Below are positions 26,083 to 38,570 of a stretch of 64,000 nt of DNA, piece after piece. The stretch lies in NCBI RefSeq assembly GCF_020217485.1, contig NZ_JAEKMI010000007.1:62001-126000 (forward strand). Direction: 5' to 3'. The position numbers and the translations under genes were made by a program. Numbering within the stretch: position 1 is the stretch's first letter; each line of letters starts with the position of its first letter. This stretch comes from Mycobacterium sp. WUMAC-067. Lineage in GTDB: Bacteria > Actinomycetota > Actinomycetes > Mycobacteriales > Mycobacteriaceae. Under the pieces are notes generated by a model that made no database searches, was not told where the DNA came from, and was given only the letters and a program-made list of their open reading frames with translations.

Positions 26083-26505
26083 TCAGGCCTTGCTCAATTG
26101 GAACGACCTGGTAAAGGTCCTGCCCGCCTCTCCGCCGCACGCGTCCGTCGTCGTCTGCTGGCCTTCGCCGGCAAGCGACACGGCATCGAAGCTGTAGTTG
26201 ACGGTCACCGGAGCGGATGCGCCGTTCGGGCACGGCGCCGGGGCCGTGCCGCTGTGCGTCCATCGTCCGTTGGCGAGGTGGAATTCCCAGCTGATGACGA
26301 ACGTCCCGCCATCTTGGGAGGTCGCCAGGACGCAGTCCGATCCGCACGGGACGAAAAGCCAGGCGGTCGGTTTGTCGTTGTCCGCGTAGAGCACGTTGTA
26401 CCGGCCGTTGAGCACTTCCGGGTTGGCGTGCGACGGCGTCGACGACGCGATGAACGCGGCGACCAGTGCGGCACCGGCGGCAAGTCTGGGGCTGATCTTC
26501 GTCAT
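26083..26505 (-). CDS. secreted protein of unknown function in the murT-gatD operon
   Basis: A 140-residue exported protein: signal peptide MTKISPRLAAGAALVAAFIA then SSTPSHA. The mature part has four cysteines (VPCGSDC, APCPNG, DACGGE), probably two disulphides, and is rich in aromatic strands (WLFVPCG, FVISWEFHLANGRWTHSG). Similar small secreted proteins are common in mycobacteria, but I know no function. It begins 11 bases after the gatD stop on the same strand, so it is the third gene of the murT-gatD operon. In M. tuberculosis a different gene (Rv3714c) sits between recR and gatD. Confidence 0.78.
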   Translation of the reverse strand: MTKISPRLAAGAALVAAFIASSTPSHANPEVLNGRYNVLYADNDKPTAWLFVPCGSDCVLATSQDGGTFVISWEFHLANGRWTHSGTAPAPCPNGASAPVTVNYSFDAVSLAGEGQQTTTDACGGEAGRTFTRSFQLSKA

Positions 26506-26516
26506 CTCGTTTCGTC

Positions 26517-27224
26517 CTAGCGCGCCGCTAACCGCTCGCGGCGCAACAAGTCCACTTCCGGCATCGACAGCGGGGGCAGCTCGCCGACGACCGTGCTCAG
26601 CAGCAGGTCGGCCAGCTCCGGATTGCGGGCCAGGCACGGCCCGTGCATGTAGGTCGCGATCACGCTGCCCTGCACCACGCCGTCGAATCCGTCTCCAGAC
26701 CGGTTGCCGGCGCCCTTGACCACCGCGCCCAGCGGCGACGCCGACGGGCCCAGCACGGTGCCGCCGCGGTGGTTTTCGAAGCCGGTGAGGCACTCGGTCA
26801 GGCCCGCCAGCAGCGGCCTGGTGGCCAGCTCGCCGATGGTGCGCGCCTCCTGCGGTGACGTCGTCGCGTCCAGCATGCCCACACCGTCGACGCGTTCGCC
26901 GGCCGACGTTTCGTACCACTGGCCCAGCACCTGGACGGCCGCGCAGATCGCCAGCACGGGCGCGCCGCGTTCCGCGGCGCGCTGCAGGCCCGGGTGCTTG
27001 ATCAGGTGGCGGGTGGCCAGCCGCTGCGCGTAGTCCTCGGCGCCGCCCAGCGTGTAGAGGTCCAGCGACTCGGGCACCGGGTCGGCCAGCGTGATCTCGA
27101 CGATCTCGGCGGCGATGCCGCGCAGCAGCAGCCGCTGGCGCAACACCAACGCGTTGCCGCCGTCGCCGTAGGTGCCCATCACGTCGGGCAGGACGAGCCC
27201 GATCCGGACTACCGAGTCAGCCAT
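26517..27224 (-). CDS. gatD: lipid II isoglutaminyl synthase, glutaminase subunit GatD
   Basis: A 235-residue class I glutamine amidotransferase of the CobB/CobQ-like type (called cobQ2 in older annotations). The nucleophile is Cys94 in LAICAAVQVLG and the catalytic histidine is His194 in TYMHGPCLARNPELAD. It supplies ammonia to MurT, which amidates the D-glutamate of the peptidoglycan stem. The start overlaps the end of murT by 8 bases, consistent with equal production of a MurT-GatD complex. Confidence 0.94.
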   Translation of the reverse strand: MADSVVRIGLVLPDVMGTYGDGGNALVLRQRLLLRGIAAEIVEITLADPVPESLDLYTLGGAEDYAQRLATRHLIKHPGLQRAAERGAPVLAICAAVQVLGQWYETSAGERVDGVGMLDATTSPQEARTIGELATRPLLAGLTECLTGFENHRGGTVLGPSASPLGAVVKGAGNRSGDGFDGVVQGSVIATYMHGPCLARNPELADLLLSTVVGELPPLSMPEVDLLRRERLAAR

Positions 27225-28455
27225 GGCGCGCCAAGGCTCGTTGCAGCTGCAAAAACGCGGTGTAGTTGGCGACGACCTCCACCCGCCCGGGCGGGCACGA
27301 CGCGATCGCGGCGACGGTGTCGTGCACTAGCGTGTGCTCGACGCCCGCGTAGCCGAGGCGCACCGCGAGATCGGTGCCGCGCTCGCCGGCGGCCACCACG
27401 GACGTCTCGTCGAAATGCTCGAAACGCACGTCCCACAACCACGACAGGTCCTCCCCGTCGGGCACCTGGCCGTTGACGGAGATGACCACCCCGGCGGCGT
27501 GCTTGTCCACCATCGACAGCGCTTCCTGCCAGCCCGCCGGATTCTTGGCCAGCAGCATCCGCACGTCGTGCTCGCCGACCCGGACGGTCCGGTAGCGCCC
27601 CGCGACCTCGTCGACGGCCGAGACGGCCGCGACCGCCGCCGCCGGATCCGCGCCCAGCGCGACCGCGGCGGCCACGGCCTGAGCGGCATTGCCCCGATTC
27701 ACCGCGCCCGGCAGCGTCAGTCGCATCGGCAGGCACAAGCCGTCGGGGCCGTGGAGCGCGCCCCCATCTTCCGGGTCGACCCACCACTGCGGGCTGGGTC
27801 GTTTGAAGTCGGCGCCGGTGGAGTACCAGTGGCCGTGCTCGCGGACGATGACCTCGCCGCTGCGCGGGCAGCTGACCGAATCGTTCGACCACGAACCCCC
27901 GGCGGCCACCCACACCACGTTGGGGCTGTCGTAGGCCGCCGACGTCATCAGCACGTCGTCGCAGTTCGCCACCACGACCGCGTCCGGGTGCCGGGCCAGG
28001 CCCGCGCGCAGGGTTCGTTCGATGACGTTGATCTCGCCGACCCGGTCCAGCTGGTCGCGTGAGAGGTTGAGCAGCACGACGACGCTGGGGTCGACGGCGT
28101 CGGAAACGTGGGGGACGTGCATTTCGTCGACTTCCAGCGCGGCCAGCGATGCTCGACGTTGGGCGGCCAGCGCGGCCACCAGGCCGGCGTCCATGTTGGC
28201 GCCCTCGGCGTTGGTGGCGACCGGGCCCAGCGTTTCCAGCGCGGCCGCCGTCATCCGGGTGGTGGTCGATTTGCCGTTGGTGCCGGTGACGATGACCGTG
28301 CGGCGTCCGGAGGCGAGCTGCCGGAGGACCGAGCGGTCCAGCGTCATCGCGATCAGGCCGCCGATCATCGCCCCGGCCCCGCGTCCGGTCGCCCGCGATG
28401 CCCAGCGCGCGCTCGCTCCTGCGGCGAGGGCCAGACGGGCGCGGGTGGTGACCAC
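27217..28455 (-). CDS. murT: lipid II isoglutaminyl synthase, Mur-ligase subunit MurT
   Basis: A 412-residue Mur ligase-like ATPase. The P-loop TGTNGKSTTTR lies at residues 57-67, then the central domain, then the MurT C-terminal domain (DUF1727-type) that binds GatD. It activates the D-glutamate alpha-carboxylate of lipid II for amidation. Oddity: in the central domain, where other MurT proteins carry a four-cysteine zinc ribbon, only one cysteine remains. Cys196 is in CPRSG, then WYS and GADF replace the other three cysteine positions. GTG start. Confidence 0.94.
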   Translation of the reverse strand: MVTTRARLALAAGASARWASRATGRGAGAMIGGLIAMTLDRSVLRQLASGRRTVIVTGTNGKSTTTRMTAAALETLGPVATNAEGANMDAGLVAALAAQRRASLAALEVDEMHVPHVSDAVDPSVVVLLNLSRDQLDRVGEINVIERTLRAGLARHPDAVVVANCDDVLMTSAAYDSPNVVWVAAGGSWSNDSVSCPRSGEVIVREHGHWYSTGADFKRPSPQWWVDPEDGGALHGPDGLCLPMRLTLPGAVNRGNAAQAVAAAVALGADPAAAVAAVSAVDEVAGRYRTVRVGEHDVRMLLAKNPAGWQEALSMVDKHAAGVVISVNGQVPDGEDLSWLWDVRFEHFDETSVVAAGERGTDLAVRLGYAGVEHTLVHDTVAAIASCPPGRVEVVANYTAFLQLQRALARHG

Positions 28456-28587
28456 CCGGGAAGTTTAAGGGGAGCCGGTTTCCCGCATCGATGTCCGGGC
28501 GATCGCAAGCGCGGCGCCCCATCATTCAAGCGCCGACACGGCGCGCAACGACCCGGCGATGTCGGTTGGCCGTGCCATCCTCAGTGC

Positions 28588-29580
28588 ATGAGCGCGGTGT
28601 GCTGGGGTCGGCCTGCCAGCGAGCCGGACGCGGGCTGGGCCGTGATCGACGTCGAAACCTCGGGTTTCCGGCCAGGTCAGGCGCGGATCATCAGCCTCGC
28701 GGTGCTCGGCCTGGACGCGGACGGCGAGGTCGAGCAGTCGGTGGTCAGCCTGCTCAACCCCGGAGTCGATCCGGGCCCCACCCACGTGCACGGCCTGACC
28801 GCCGCGATGCTCGAAGACCAGCCGCAGTTCACCGACGTCGCCGGGGACGTGATCGACGTGCTGCGCGGCCGCACGCTGGTAGCCCACAACGTGGCGTTCG
28901 ACTACGCCTTCCTGGCCGCCGAGGCCGAACTCGCCGACATCGAACTTCCCGTCGACTCGGTGATGTGCACGGTCGAACTCGCCCGGCGGCTGGACCTCGG
29001 CCTCGACAACCTGCGGCTGGAAACACTCGCGGCGCATTGGAGCGTGACCCAGGAGCGCCCCCACGACGCCTTCGACGACGCAATGGTGTTGACCGGCGTG
29101 CTGGCCTCGGCGCTCAAGCTTGCCCGCGACGGCGACATCTGGCTGCCGGTGCATCCGGTGACCCGGCGGCGCTGGCCGAACGGCCGGGTCACCCACGACG
29201 AGCTAAGGCCGTTGAAGGTGCTGGCCTCCCGGATGCCCTGCCCGTATCTCAACCCGGGCCCCTACGTGGGCGGCCGACCCCTCGTCCAGGGCATGCGGGT
29301 GGCGCTGGCCGCCGAGGTCGGCCGCACCCACGAGGAACTCGTCGAGCGGATCCTGCACGCCGGGCTGGCCTACAGCGACACCGTCGACCGGGAGACCTCG
29401 CTGGTGGTCTGCAACGATCCCGCGCCCGAGCAGGGCAAAGGCTATCTGGCCCACAAATTGGGGGTGCCGGTGATCTCCGACGCGAAGTTCATGGACTGCG
29501 TCGGAGCCGTCATCGGCGGCACCAGCATGGACGAATTCACCGACACCACCAACGCGGACCCGCAGCTCGCGCTCTTCTGA
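28588..29580 (+). CDS. dnaQ: DnaQ-type 3'-5' exonuclease with C-terminal BRCT-like domain (Rv3711c-like)
   Basis: A 330-residue protein. The N-terminal DEDDh exonuclease carries Asp21 and Glu23 in VIDVETSG, the LVAHNVAFDYAFL motif, and the HDAFDDA histidine/aspartate. A linker and a BRCT-like fold with ETSLVVCNDPAPEQGKGYLAHKLGVPVIS make up the rest. Annotated as the epsilon subunit in M. tuberculosis, but mycobacterial replicative proofreading is done by the PHP domain of DnaE1, so this is probably an accessory repair nuclease. ATG at 28588; longer in-frame starts lack homology. Confidence 0.9.
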   Translation: MSAVCWGRPASEPDAGWAVIDVETSGFRPGQARIISLAVLGLDADGEVEQSVVSLLNPGVDPGPTHVHGLTAAMLEDQPQFTDVAGDVIDVLRGRTLVAHNVAFDYAFLAAEAELADIELPVDSVMCTVELARRLDLGLDNLRLETLAAHWSVTQERPHDAFDDAMVLTGVLASALKLARDGDIWLPVHPVTRRRWPNGRVTHDELRPLKVLASRMPCPYLNPGPYVGGRPLVQGMRVALAAEVGRTHEELVERILHAGLAYSDTVDRETSLVVCNDPAPEQGKGYLAHKLGVPVISDAKFMDCVGAVIGGTSMDEFTDTTNADPQLALF

Positions 29581-29596
29581 TCAGGCGCGAGTCTGA

Positions 29597-31582
<1,986 letters not shown>

Positions 31583-31722
31583 TTACCGCGCTTGGCGCCG
31601 TGGTGAAAATCTGCGTCAGATCCGGGCCGCTGTGGTTCCGCGCGCAGCGCTGCGGGAAAAGTCGCAGCGGCGCTGCAAGTATTCTGTTGCGCGACGCATC
31701 AGTCGTAGCAGAAGGGGAAGCA

Positions 31723-34025
<2,303 letters not shown>

Positions 34026-34032
34026 TCAGCGG

Positions 34033-35184
34033 GTGAGCTTGTTGAGCTCAGCCCACACTCGCCTGGTCGTGCGGTGCTCGCTTGCACTGACTTTATTTGC
34101 GCCGCAATGGTTTTGGGACGCTCATGCCGATCCGCCGGCCCCCGCCCCCGAGCCGATCCTGCAGCCGCTGGCGCCCGGTGAGGTGTTGCGGATCGGCCCG
34201 ACCGCCGGAACCGGCACTCCCACGGGGGATTACGGCATCGGCGCGACCGACCTGTGTGAGTTCGTAGAATTTCCCACCGAGCTGCTGCAGGTGTGCGGCG
34301 ACAGCTTCGCCGGCCAGGGCGTCGGGTTCGGCGGCTGGTACGCGCCCGTCGCGCTGCACGTCGACACCGCGTCGGTCGACGACCCGGGCGGGGTGCGCTA
34401 CACCGGCGTCACCGGGATCGCCCACCCGCTGCTGGCCGACCCCACCCCGCCGGACGCCTCGCAACTGCCCGCCGGAGTGGTGCAGATCAACCGGCGCAAC
34501 TACGTGATGGTGACGACGACGAAGAACCTGGAGCCGCAGAGCTCCCGGCTGGTGACCGCCGAACCGGCGCGCGCGGGATGGCAGACGATCCCGGGTTCCA
34601 AGCGGCCCGCCTCGTATCAGGGCGGCTCGCAGACGCAGATCAGCGGTTATTACGACCCGATCCCGACCCCGGATTCGCCCACCGGGTGGGTGTACATCGT
34701 GGCCGACAGCTTCACGCGTCGGGACCCGGTGGTCCTGTATCGCGCCACACCGCAAACGTTCACCGACCGGTCCCGGTGGCAGGGCTGGGCGGCCGGCCCG
34801 CAAGGGGGCTGGGGCAAGCCGCCGACACCGCTGTGGCCGGATGCGGTGGGCGAGATGTGCATCCGGCAGATCGACGGCAAGGCCGTGTTGTCCTACTTCA
34901 ATGCCGTCACGGGCAACATGGAGGTCCGGGTGGCCGACCACCCGACGGCACTGGGCGACGCGCCGGTCACCACCGTGGTGCAGCACGACGAGTGGCCGGA
35001 ACCCGCGGAAAGCCTCCCGCCGCCCTACGACAACCGGCTCGCGCAGCCGTATGGCGGCTACATCTCGCCCGGCTCGACGCTCGACGAGCTGCGAATCTTC
35101 GTGAGCCAGTGGGACACTCGCGCGCGGGTCGCCGCGCCGTACCGGGTCATCCAGTTCGCGGTCAATCCGTTCAAGCCCGAGTAG
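34033..35184 (+). CDS. secreted DUF4185 / GH183-type protein (Rv3707c-like)
   Basis: A 383-residue protein with an N-terminal export signal (RLVVRCSLALTLFAPQWFWDAHA). The remainder is a beta-propeller-like DUF4185 domain: GIGATDLCEF, QVCGDSFAGQGVGFGGWYAPVALHV, repeated YYDPIPTPDSPTGWVYIVADSFTRRDPVVLYR-type blades, and QPYGGYISPGSTLDEL near the end. DUF4185 defines GH183, in which endo-D-arabinanases acting on mycobacterial arabinan have been described. The same role is likely here. It follows asd by 7 bases with a GTG start, so it may be co-transcribed with ask-asd. Confidence 0.83.
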   Translation: MSLLSSAHTRLVVRCSLALTLFAPQWFWDAHADPPAPAPEPILQPLAPGEVLRIGPTAGTGTPTGDYGIGATDLCEFVEFPTELLQVCGDSFAGQGVGFGGWYAPVALHVDTASVDDPGGVRYTGVTGIAHPLLADPTPPDASQLPAGVVQINRRNYVMVTTTKNLEPQSSRLVTAEPARAGWQTIPGSKRPASYQGGSQTQISGYYDPIPTPDSPTGWVYIVADSFTRRDPVVLYRATPQTFTDRSRWQGWAAGPQGGWGKPPTPLWPDAVGEMCIRQIDGKAVLSYFNAVTGNMEVRVADHPTALGDAPVTTVVQHDEWPEPAESLPPPYDNRLAQPYGGYISPGSTLDELRIFVSQWDTRARVAAPYRVIQFAVNPFKPE

Positions 35185-35223
35185 CTGCTTTCGGGCGCTG
35201 AGCGGCGGTTTTAGTTCACAGCT

Positions 35224-35237
35224 GCTACATAAGTAGC
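35224..35237. promoter_or_regulatory. inverted repeat before the His-rich protein gene
   Basis: GCTAC-ATAA-GTAGC lies 42 bases before the ATG at 35279, in an A/T-rich stretch where a promoter is expected. The arms are exact complements. It could be an operator or a terminator for the gene before it; no regulator is encoded next to it. Confidence 0.35.
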
Positions 35238-35278
35238 GCATAGCCGCCACTACTGTTAACGGCTTCATCATTTGTCTC

Positions 35279-35704
35279 ATGAGTGAAACATCTGAAACCC
35301 CCACTGTGCGGACCTCCACCGCCACTGCACCGGCCGCAGCTGCCGCGGCCTACCGGGCCCCGCGCGTCTTCCAACTCGCCGCGTGGGTCGCCATCGTCGC
35401 CGGGATCGTGTTCATCGTCGCGGTCATCTTCTTCACCGGCTTCATCCTCGGCCACCGCGGCGGCCATCACGGCCACCACCACAAGCACCACCACCACGCG
35501 ATGCTGCATCACCGCGGCCCCGGTGGCCCCGGTGGACCCGGTGGCGTCGCCCCGGGCGGCCCGAACGGGCCGGGCGCTACCACGACGCCGGCGGCCCCGT
35601 CGTCCGTGCGGCCCAGTGGCATGGCCCCGGGACAGCTCCCGGCGTCGGTATTCCACTCGGCGGCCTCGCACGAGGTCCCGAGCGTCATCGTCCTGACCAA
35701 CTAG
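35279..35704 (+). CDS. His-rich, Gly/Pro-rich single-pass membrane protein (Rv3706c-like)
   Basis: A 141-residue protein: an Ala/Thr-rich cytoplasmic start, one membrane helix (FQLAAWVAIVAGIVFIVAVIFFTGFILG), then a striking histidine cluster HRGGHHGHHHKHHHHAMLHH, a GPGGPGG region and an Ala/Pro tail. The histidine run could bind metal ions outside the membrane. The next gene is a paralogue with the same plan. Upstream, GCTAC-ATAA-GTAGC (35224-35237) is an inverted repeat that may be an operator. Function unknown. Confidence 0.78.
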   Translation: MSETSETPTVRTSTATAPAAAAAAYRAPRVFQLAAWVAIVAGIVFIVAVIFFTGFILGHRGGHHGHHHKHHHHAMLHHRGPGGPGGPGGVAPGGPNGPGATTTPAAPSSVRPSGMAPGQLPASVFHSAASHEVPSVIVLTN

Positions 35705-35720
35705 AACCCCCAACCCGCGA

Positions 35721-35753
35721 GTGGCCCGGCGCTCTCCTCGAGCGTCGGGCCAC
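35721..35753 (+). terminator. strong hairpin, terminator-like
   Basis: GTGGCCCGGCGCTC and GAGCGTCGGGCCAC form a 14-base stem with one G-U type mismatch and a 5-base loop, 17 bases after the stop of the His-rich gene. There is no T-run, as is usual for mycobacterial hairpins. It separates the two paralogous membrane-protein genes. Confidence 0.75.
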
Positions 35754-35845
35754 CTGTCATGCGCGGTAACCGCCGCGTCTCGATTCACGGCAATTTGCCG
35801 CCGGGGCCTGTTACGGACATCGCGGGCGGGGCAATATGGCATGGC

Positions 35846-36355
35846 ATGAGCGAGACACCCGAACCCCAAGCCGAGCCGACGCCCGCCGCCGCGACCACTC
35901 CGCCTCCGCCGCCACCCCCGCAGCGGGTGAAGCCGCCGCGGCTCTACACGGCGGCGGCCTGGGTGGTGATCGTCGCGGGCATCGTGTTCATCATCTCGTC
36001 GGTGTTCTTCGTCGGCGCCTTCATCTGGAAGCACAACTACCACTGCCACCATCACCACGGCATGTTCCACCCGGGCGGCCCCGGACCGGGCAACGGGCCG
36101 TGGGGGCCCGGGCCGGGCAACGGGCCGTGGGGACCCAACCCCGGCGGTCCCGGCGCGTGGTACGGCGGCCCCGGTGGTCCCGGACCCGACAATGGGCCAT
36201 GGGGACCCAACCCCGGCGGACCCGGTTTGATCGTGCCGATGCCCCCCGGCGGTCCGGGCGGGCCCGGCGGTCCGGTCTCCGGCCCCGGGATCAGCGGCCC
36301 CGGTCAGCCGACGGCTGTCAGCCCGGCTCCCGGCACGCCCGCGCCGCGCCCCTGA
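35846..36355 (+). CDS. Gly/Pro-rich single-pass membrane protein, paralogue of the preceding gene
   Basis: A 169-residue protein with the same layout as its neighbour: a proline-rich start (TTPPPPPPPQRVKPPRLY), one helix (AAAWVVIVAGIVFIISSVFFVGAFIW), a histidine cluster HNYHCHHHHGMFH, then repeated GPGPGNGPWGP and NPGGPG blocks and a Pro/Gly tail. The ATG at 35846 is used because it mirrors the MSET start of the paralogue; an upstream ATG at 35759 falls just after the terminator hairpin. A repeat-rich outer domain and metal-binding histidines are visible; function unknown. Confidence 0.76.
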   Translation: MSETPEPQAEPTPAAATTPPPPPPPQRVKPPRLYTAAAWVVIVAGIVFIISSVFFVGAFIWKHNYHCHHHHGMFHPGGPGPGNGPWGPGPGNGPWGPNPGGPGAWYGGPGGPGPDNGPWGPNPGGPGLIVPMPPGGPGGPGGPVSGPGISGPGQPTAVSPAPGTPAPRP

Positions 36356-36435
36356 CGCGGCCGGGAACGCTTGGCGCACAAGGCCGGTGCTGACGGGGGC
36401 TGACCGAACGTCCGGACGCCTGGCATGATCGCTGC

Positions 36436-37089
36436 ATGACCATGCGGGTGTACTGGGCCGTACTCGCCGTCGGCTTCGCGTTGGCGGGTACGGTCGGGCC
36501 TCCGATCGCGGCGGCGCATCCGTCGGAGCCGGGCGTGGTGAATTACGCCGTCCTCGGCAAGGGGTCGGTCGGCAACATCGTCGGCGGACCCATGGGCTGG
36601 GAGTCGGTGTTCACCCAGCCGGGACAGGGCACCTGGGTGGACCTGCCGGAGTGCAACAACTGGGCGGACATCGGGCTGTCCGAGGTGTACGACGACCCCG
36701 ACCTGGCGTCCTTCAACGGAGCCGTCACGCAGACGTCGGCGAGCGACCAAACGCATCTGGTCAAGCAGGCGGTCGGGGTGTTCGCCACCCCCGACGCCGC
36801 GGCCCGGGCATTCCATCGGGTGGTGGATCGAACGGTCGGCTGTTCGGGTCAGACGACCGCGATACACCTGGACAACGGCAGCACGCAGGTGTGGTCCTTC
36901 GACGGGGGGCCGGCCGGGCCCGCCGACGAGAACTGGACCAAGCAGGAGGCGGGCACCGATCGGCGTTGCTTCGATCAAACCAGGCTGCGCGAAAACGTGT
37001 TGCTGCAGGCGAAAGTGTGTCAGTCGGGCAACGCCGGGCCCGCCGTGAACGTGCTAGCTGGGGCGATGCAGAACGCGCTGGGTCAGTAG
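36436..37089 (+). CDS. secreted PknH-like extracellular sensor domain protein (Rv3705c-like)
   Basis: A 217-residue exported protein. The signal peptide is MRVYWAVLAVGFALAGTVGPPIAAAHP. The mature part matches the PknH extracellular-domain family: paired cysteines (LPECNNW, TVGCSGQ, DRRCFDQ, AKVCQSG), about four, likely two disulphides, and a VFATPDAAARAFHRVVDR helix. In PknH this fold lies outside the membrane as a ligand sensor; stand-alone versions have unknown ligands. It lies just upstream of the ergothioneine operon. Confidence 0.85.
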   Translation: MTMRVYWAVLAVGFALAGTVGPPIAAAHPSEPGVVNYAVLGKGSVGNIVGGPMGWESVFTQPGQGTWVDLPECNNWADIGLSEVYDDPDLASFNGAVTQTSASDQTHLVKQAVGVFATPDAAARAFHRVVDRTVGCSGQTTAIHLDNGSTQVWSFDGGPAGPADENWTKQEAGTDRRCFDQTRLRENVLLQAKVCQSGNAGPAVNVLAGAMQNALGQ

Positions 37090-37168
37090 TCGAGCGATTG
37101 GGTATCCGTCCCTGCCGTCCGGCCATTGGCGCGGGAAGGGAATATGTCGGGGGCGTCTGATAGATGAA

Positions 37169-37187
37169 GCACTAGACGAAGTAGTGC
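37169..37187. promoter_or_regulatory. inverted repeat before the ergothioneine operon
   Basis: GCACTA-GACGAAG-TAGTGC, 6-base exact arms with a 7-base loop, lies 100 bases before the egtA start and 80 bases after the sensor-protein stop. It could be an operator for egtA or the terminator of the upstream gene. Confidence 0.4.
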
Positions 37188-37268
37188 CGGATATCGTTCG
37201 ATTAGCTGCGCAGGGAAGCGGTCCGCAGGTGCGTGTTCAGCCTTGGTCGGGCCCGAAGGGATCGTGAT

Positions 37269-38570
37269 ATGACGTTCGCCCCGATCACTGCGGCGGCTCC
37301 GCGGTTGACCGGCGCCGACCCTGCCGCGGAGCTGAAAATCGCCGAACTCACCGACGCCACGGCCGTCGCGCAGTACATCGCCGACGGCTGCCTGGTGGAC
37401 GCCCCGCTGGGACGGGTGGGTCTGGAGCTCGAGGCCCATTGCCACGACCCGGCCGCCCCGCACCGCAGGCCCGGCTGGGACGAAATCGCCGCGGTGCTCG
37501 ACGGGCTCCCCGCGCTCCCGGGCGGCAGCAGGGTCACCGTGGAGCCCGGTGGCGCGGTCGAACTTTCCGGCCCGCCGGCCGACGGCGTCCTCCCCGCGAT
37601 CGATGCGATGCAACGCGACCAGGCCGTGCTGCAGCCGGCGTTCGCCGAGGCCGGCCTGGGCCTGGTCTTCCTCGGCGCCGACCCGCTGCGACCGCCCCGG
37701 CGCATCAACCCCGGCGCCCGGTACCGCGCCATGGAACGGTTCTTCGCCACCAGCCGCTCCGGTGAAGCGGGCGCGGCGATGATGACGTCCACCGCGTCGA
37801 TTCAGGTCAACGTGGACGCCGGGCCGCGCGAGGGCTGGGCGGCGCGGGTTCGGCTGGCGCACGCCTTGGGGCCCACCATGATTGCGATCACGGCCAACTC
37901 ACCGATGCTGGGCGGCGACTTCACCGGCTGGGTCTCCAGCCGGCAGCGGGTGTGGGGACAGATGGATTCGGCGCGCTGCGGCCCCATCCTGGGGGCCAGC
38001 GGCGACGACCCGGGCACCGACTGGGGGCGCTACGCGCTCAAGGCTCCCGTGATGCTGGTGCACACGCCGGACGCTGAGGCGGTCACGCATTGGGTGCCCT
38101 TCGCCGACTGGGTCGACGGCCGGGTGTTGCTCGGTGATCGCCGCCCCAGCGTCGCCGACCTGGAGTACCACCTGACGACCTTGTTCCCGCCGGTCCGCCC
38201 CCGCCGGTGGCTGGAGATCCGCTACCTGGACAGCGTCCCGGACGCGTTGTGGCCCGCGGTGGCGTTCACCCTGGCGGCGCTGCTCGACGACCCGGCCGCC
38301 GCCGACGCCGCGGCCGAGGCCGTCGAACCGGTGGCCACCGCCTGGGACGTCGCGGCGCGGCTCGGGCTGCGCGACCGGCGGCTCTTCGCGGCCGCGAACG
38401 CGTGCGTGACCATCGCCGCCGAAAGGGCACCGGCCGAACTCGGCGACGCGATGCAGCGGCTGGTGAGCCTCGTCGAACAGGGCCGGTGTCCCGGCGACGA
38501 CTTCGCCGACCGGGTGATCAAACATGGCGTCGCCGCCGAGGTGTCGCGGGCGGCGCGAGGGGGACGGTGA
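37269..38570 (+). CDS. egtA: glutamate-cysteine ligase EgtA
   Basis: A 433-residue GCS2-type ligase that makes gamma-glutamylcysteine, the sulphur donor for ergothioneine. Characteristic stretches include GLELEAHC near the start, [26 protein letters not shown] and WLEIRYLDS. The ATG at 37269 gives the length expected of mycobacterial EgtA (about 432). A TTG at 37233 is possible. First gene of egtABCDE; its stop overlaps the egtB GTG (GTGA). Confidence 0.95.
   Translation: MTFAPITAAAPRLTGADPAAELKIAELTDATAVAQYIADGCLVDAPLGRVGLELEAHCHDPAAPHRRPGWDEIAAVLDGLPALPGGSRVTVEPGGAVELSGPPADGVLPAIDAMQRDQAVLQPAFAEAGLGLVFLGADPLRPPRRINPGARYRAMERFFATSRSGEAGAAMMTSTASIQVNVDAGPREGWAARVRLAHALGPTMIAITANSPMLGGDFTGWVSSRQRVWGQMDSARCGPILGASGDDPGTDWGRYALKAPVMLVHTPDAEAVTHWVPFADWVDGRVLLGDRRPSVADLEYHLTTLFPPVRPRRWLEIRYLDSVPDALWPAVAFTLAALLDDPAAADAAAEAVEPVATAWDVAARLGLRDRRLFAAANACVTIAAERAPAELGDAMQRLVSLVEQGRCPGDDFADRVIKHGVAAEVSRAARGGR

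Noticed and set aside
36085..36240. Repeats in the Gly/Pro-rich gene considered as a CRISPR array
   Set aside because: The repeats are in frame, encode GPWGP/NPGGPG blocks, are of uneven length and have no spacers.
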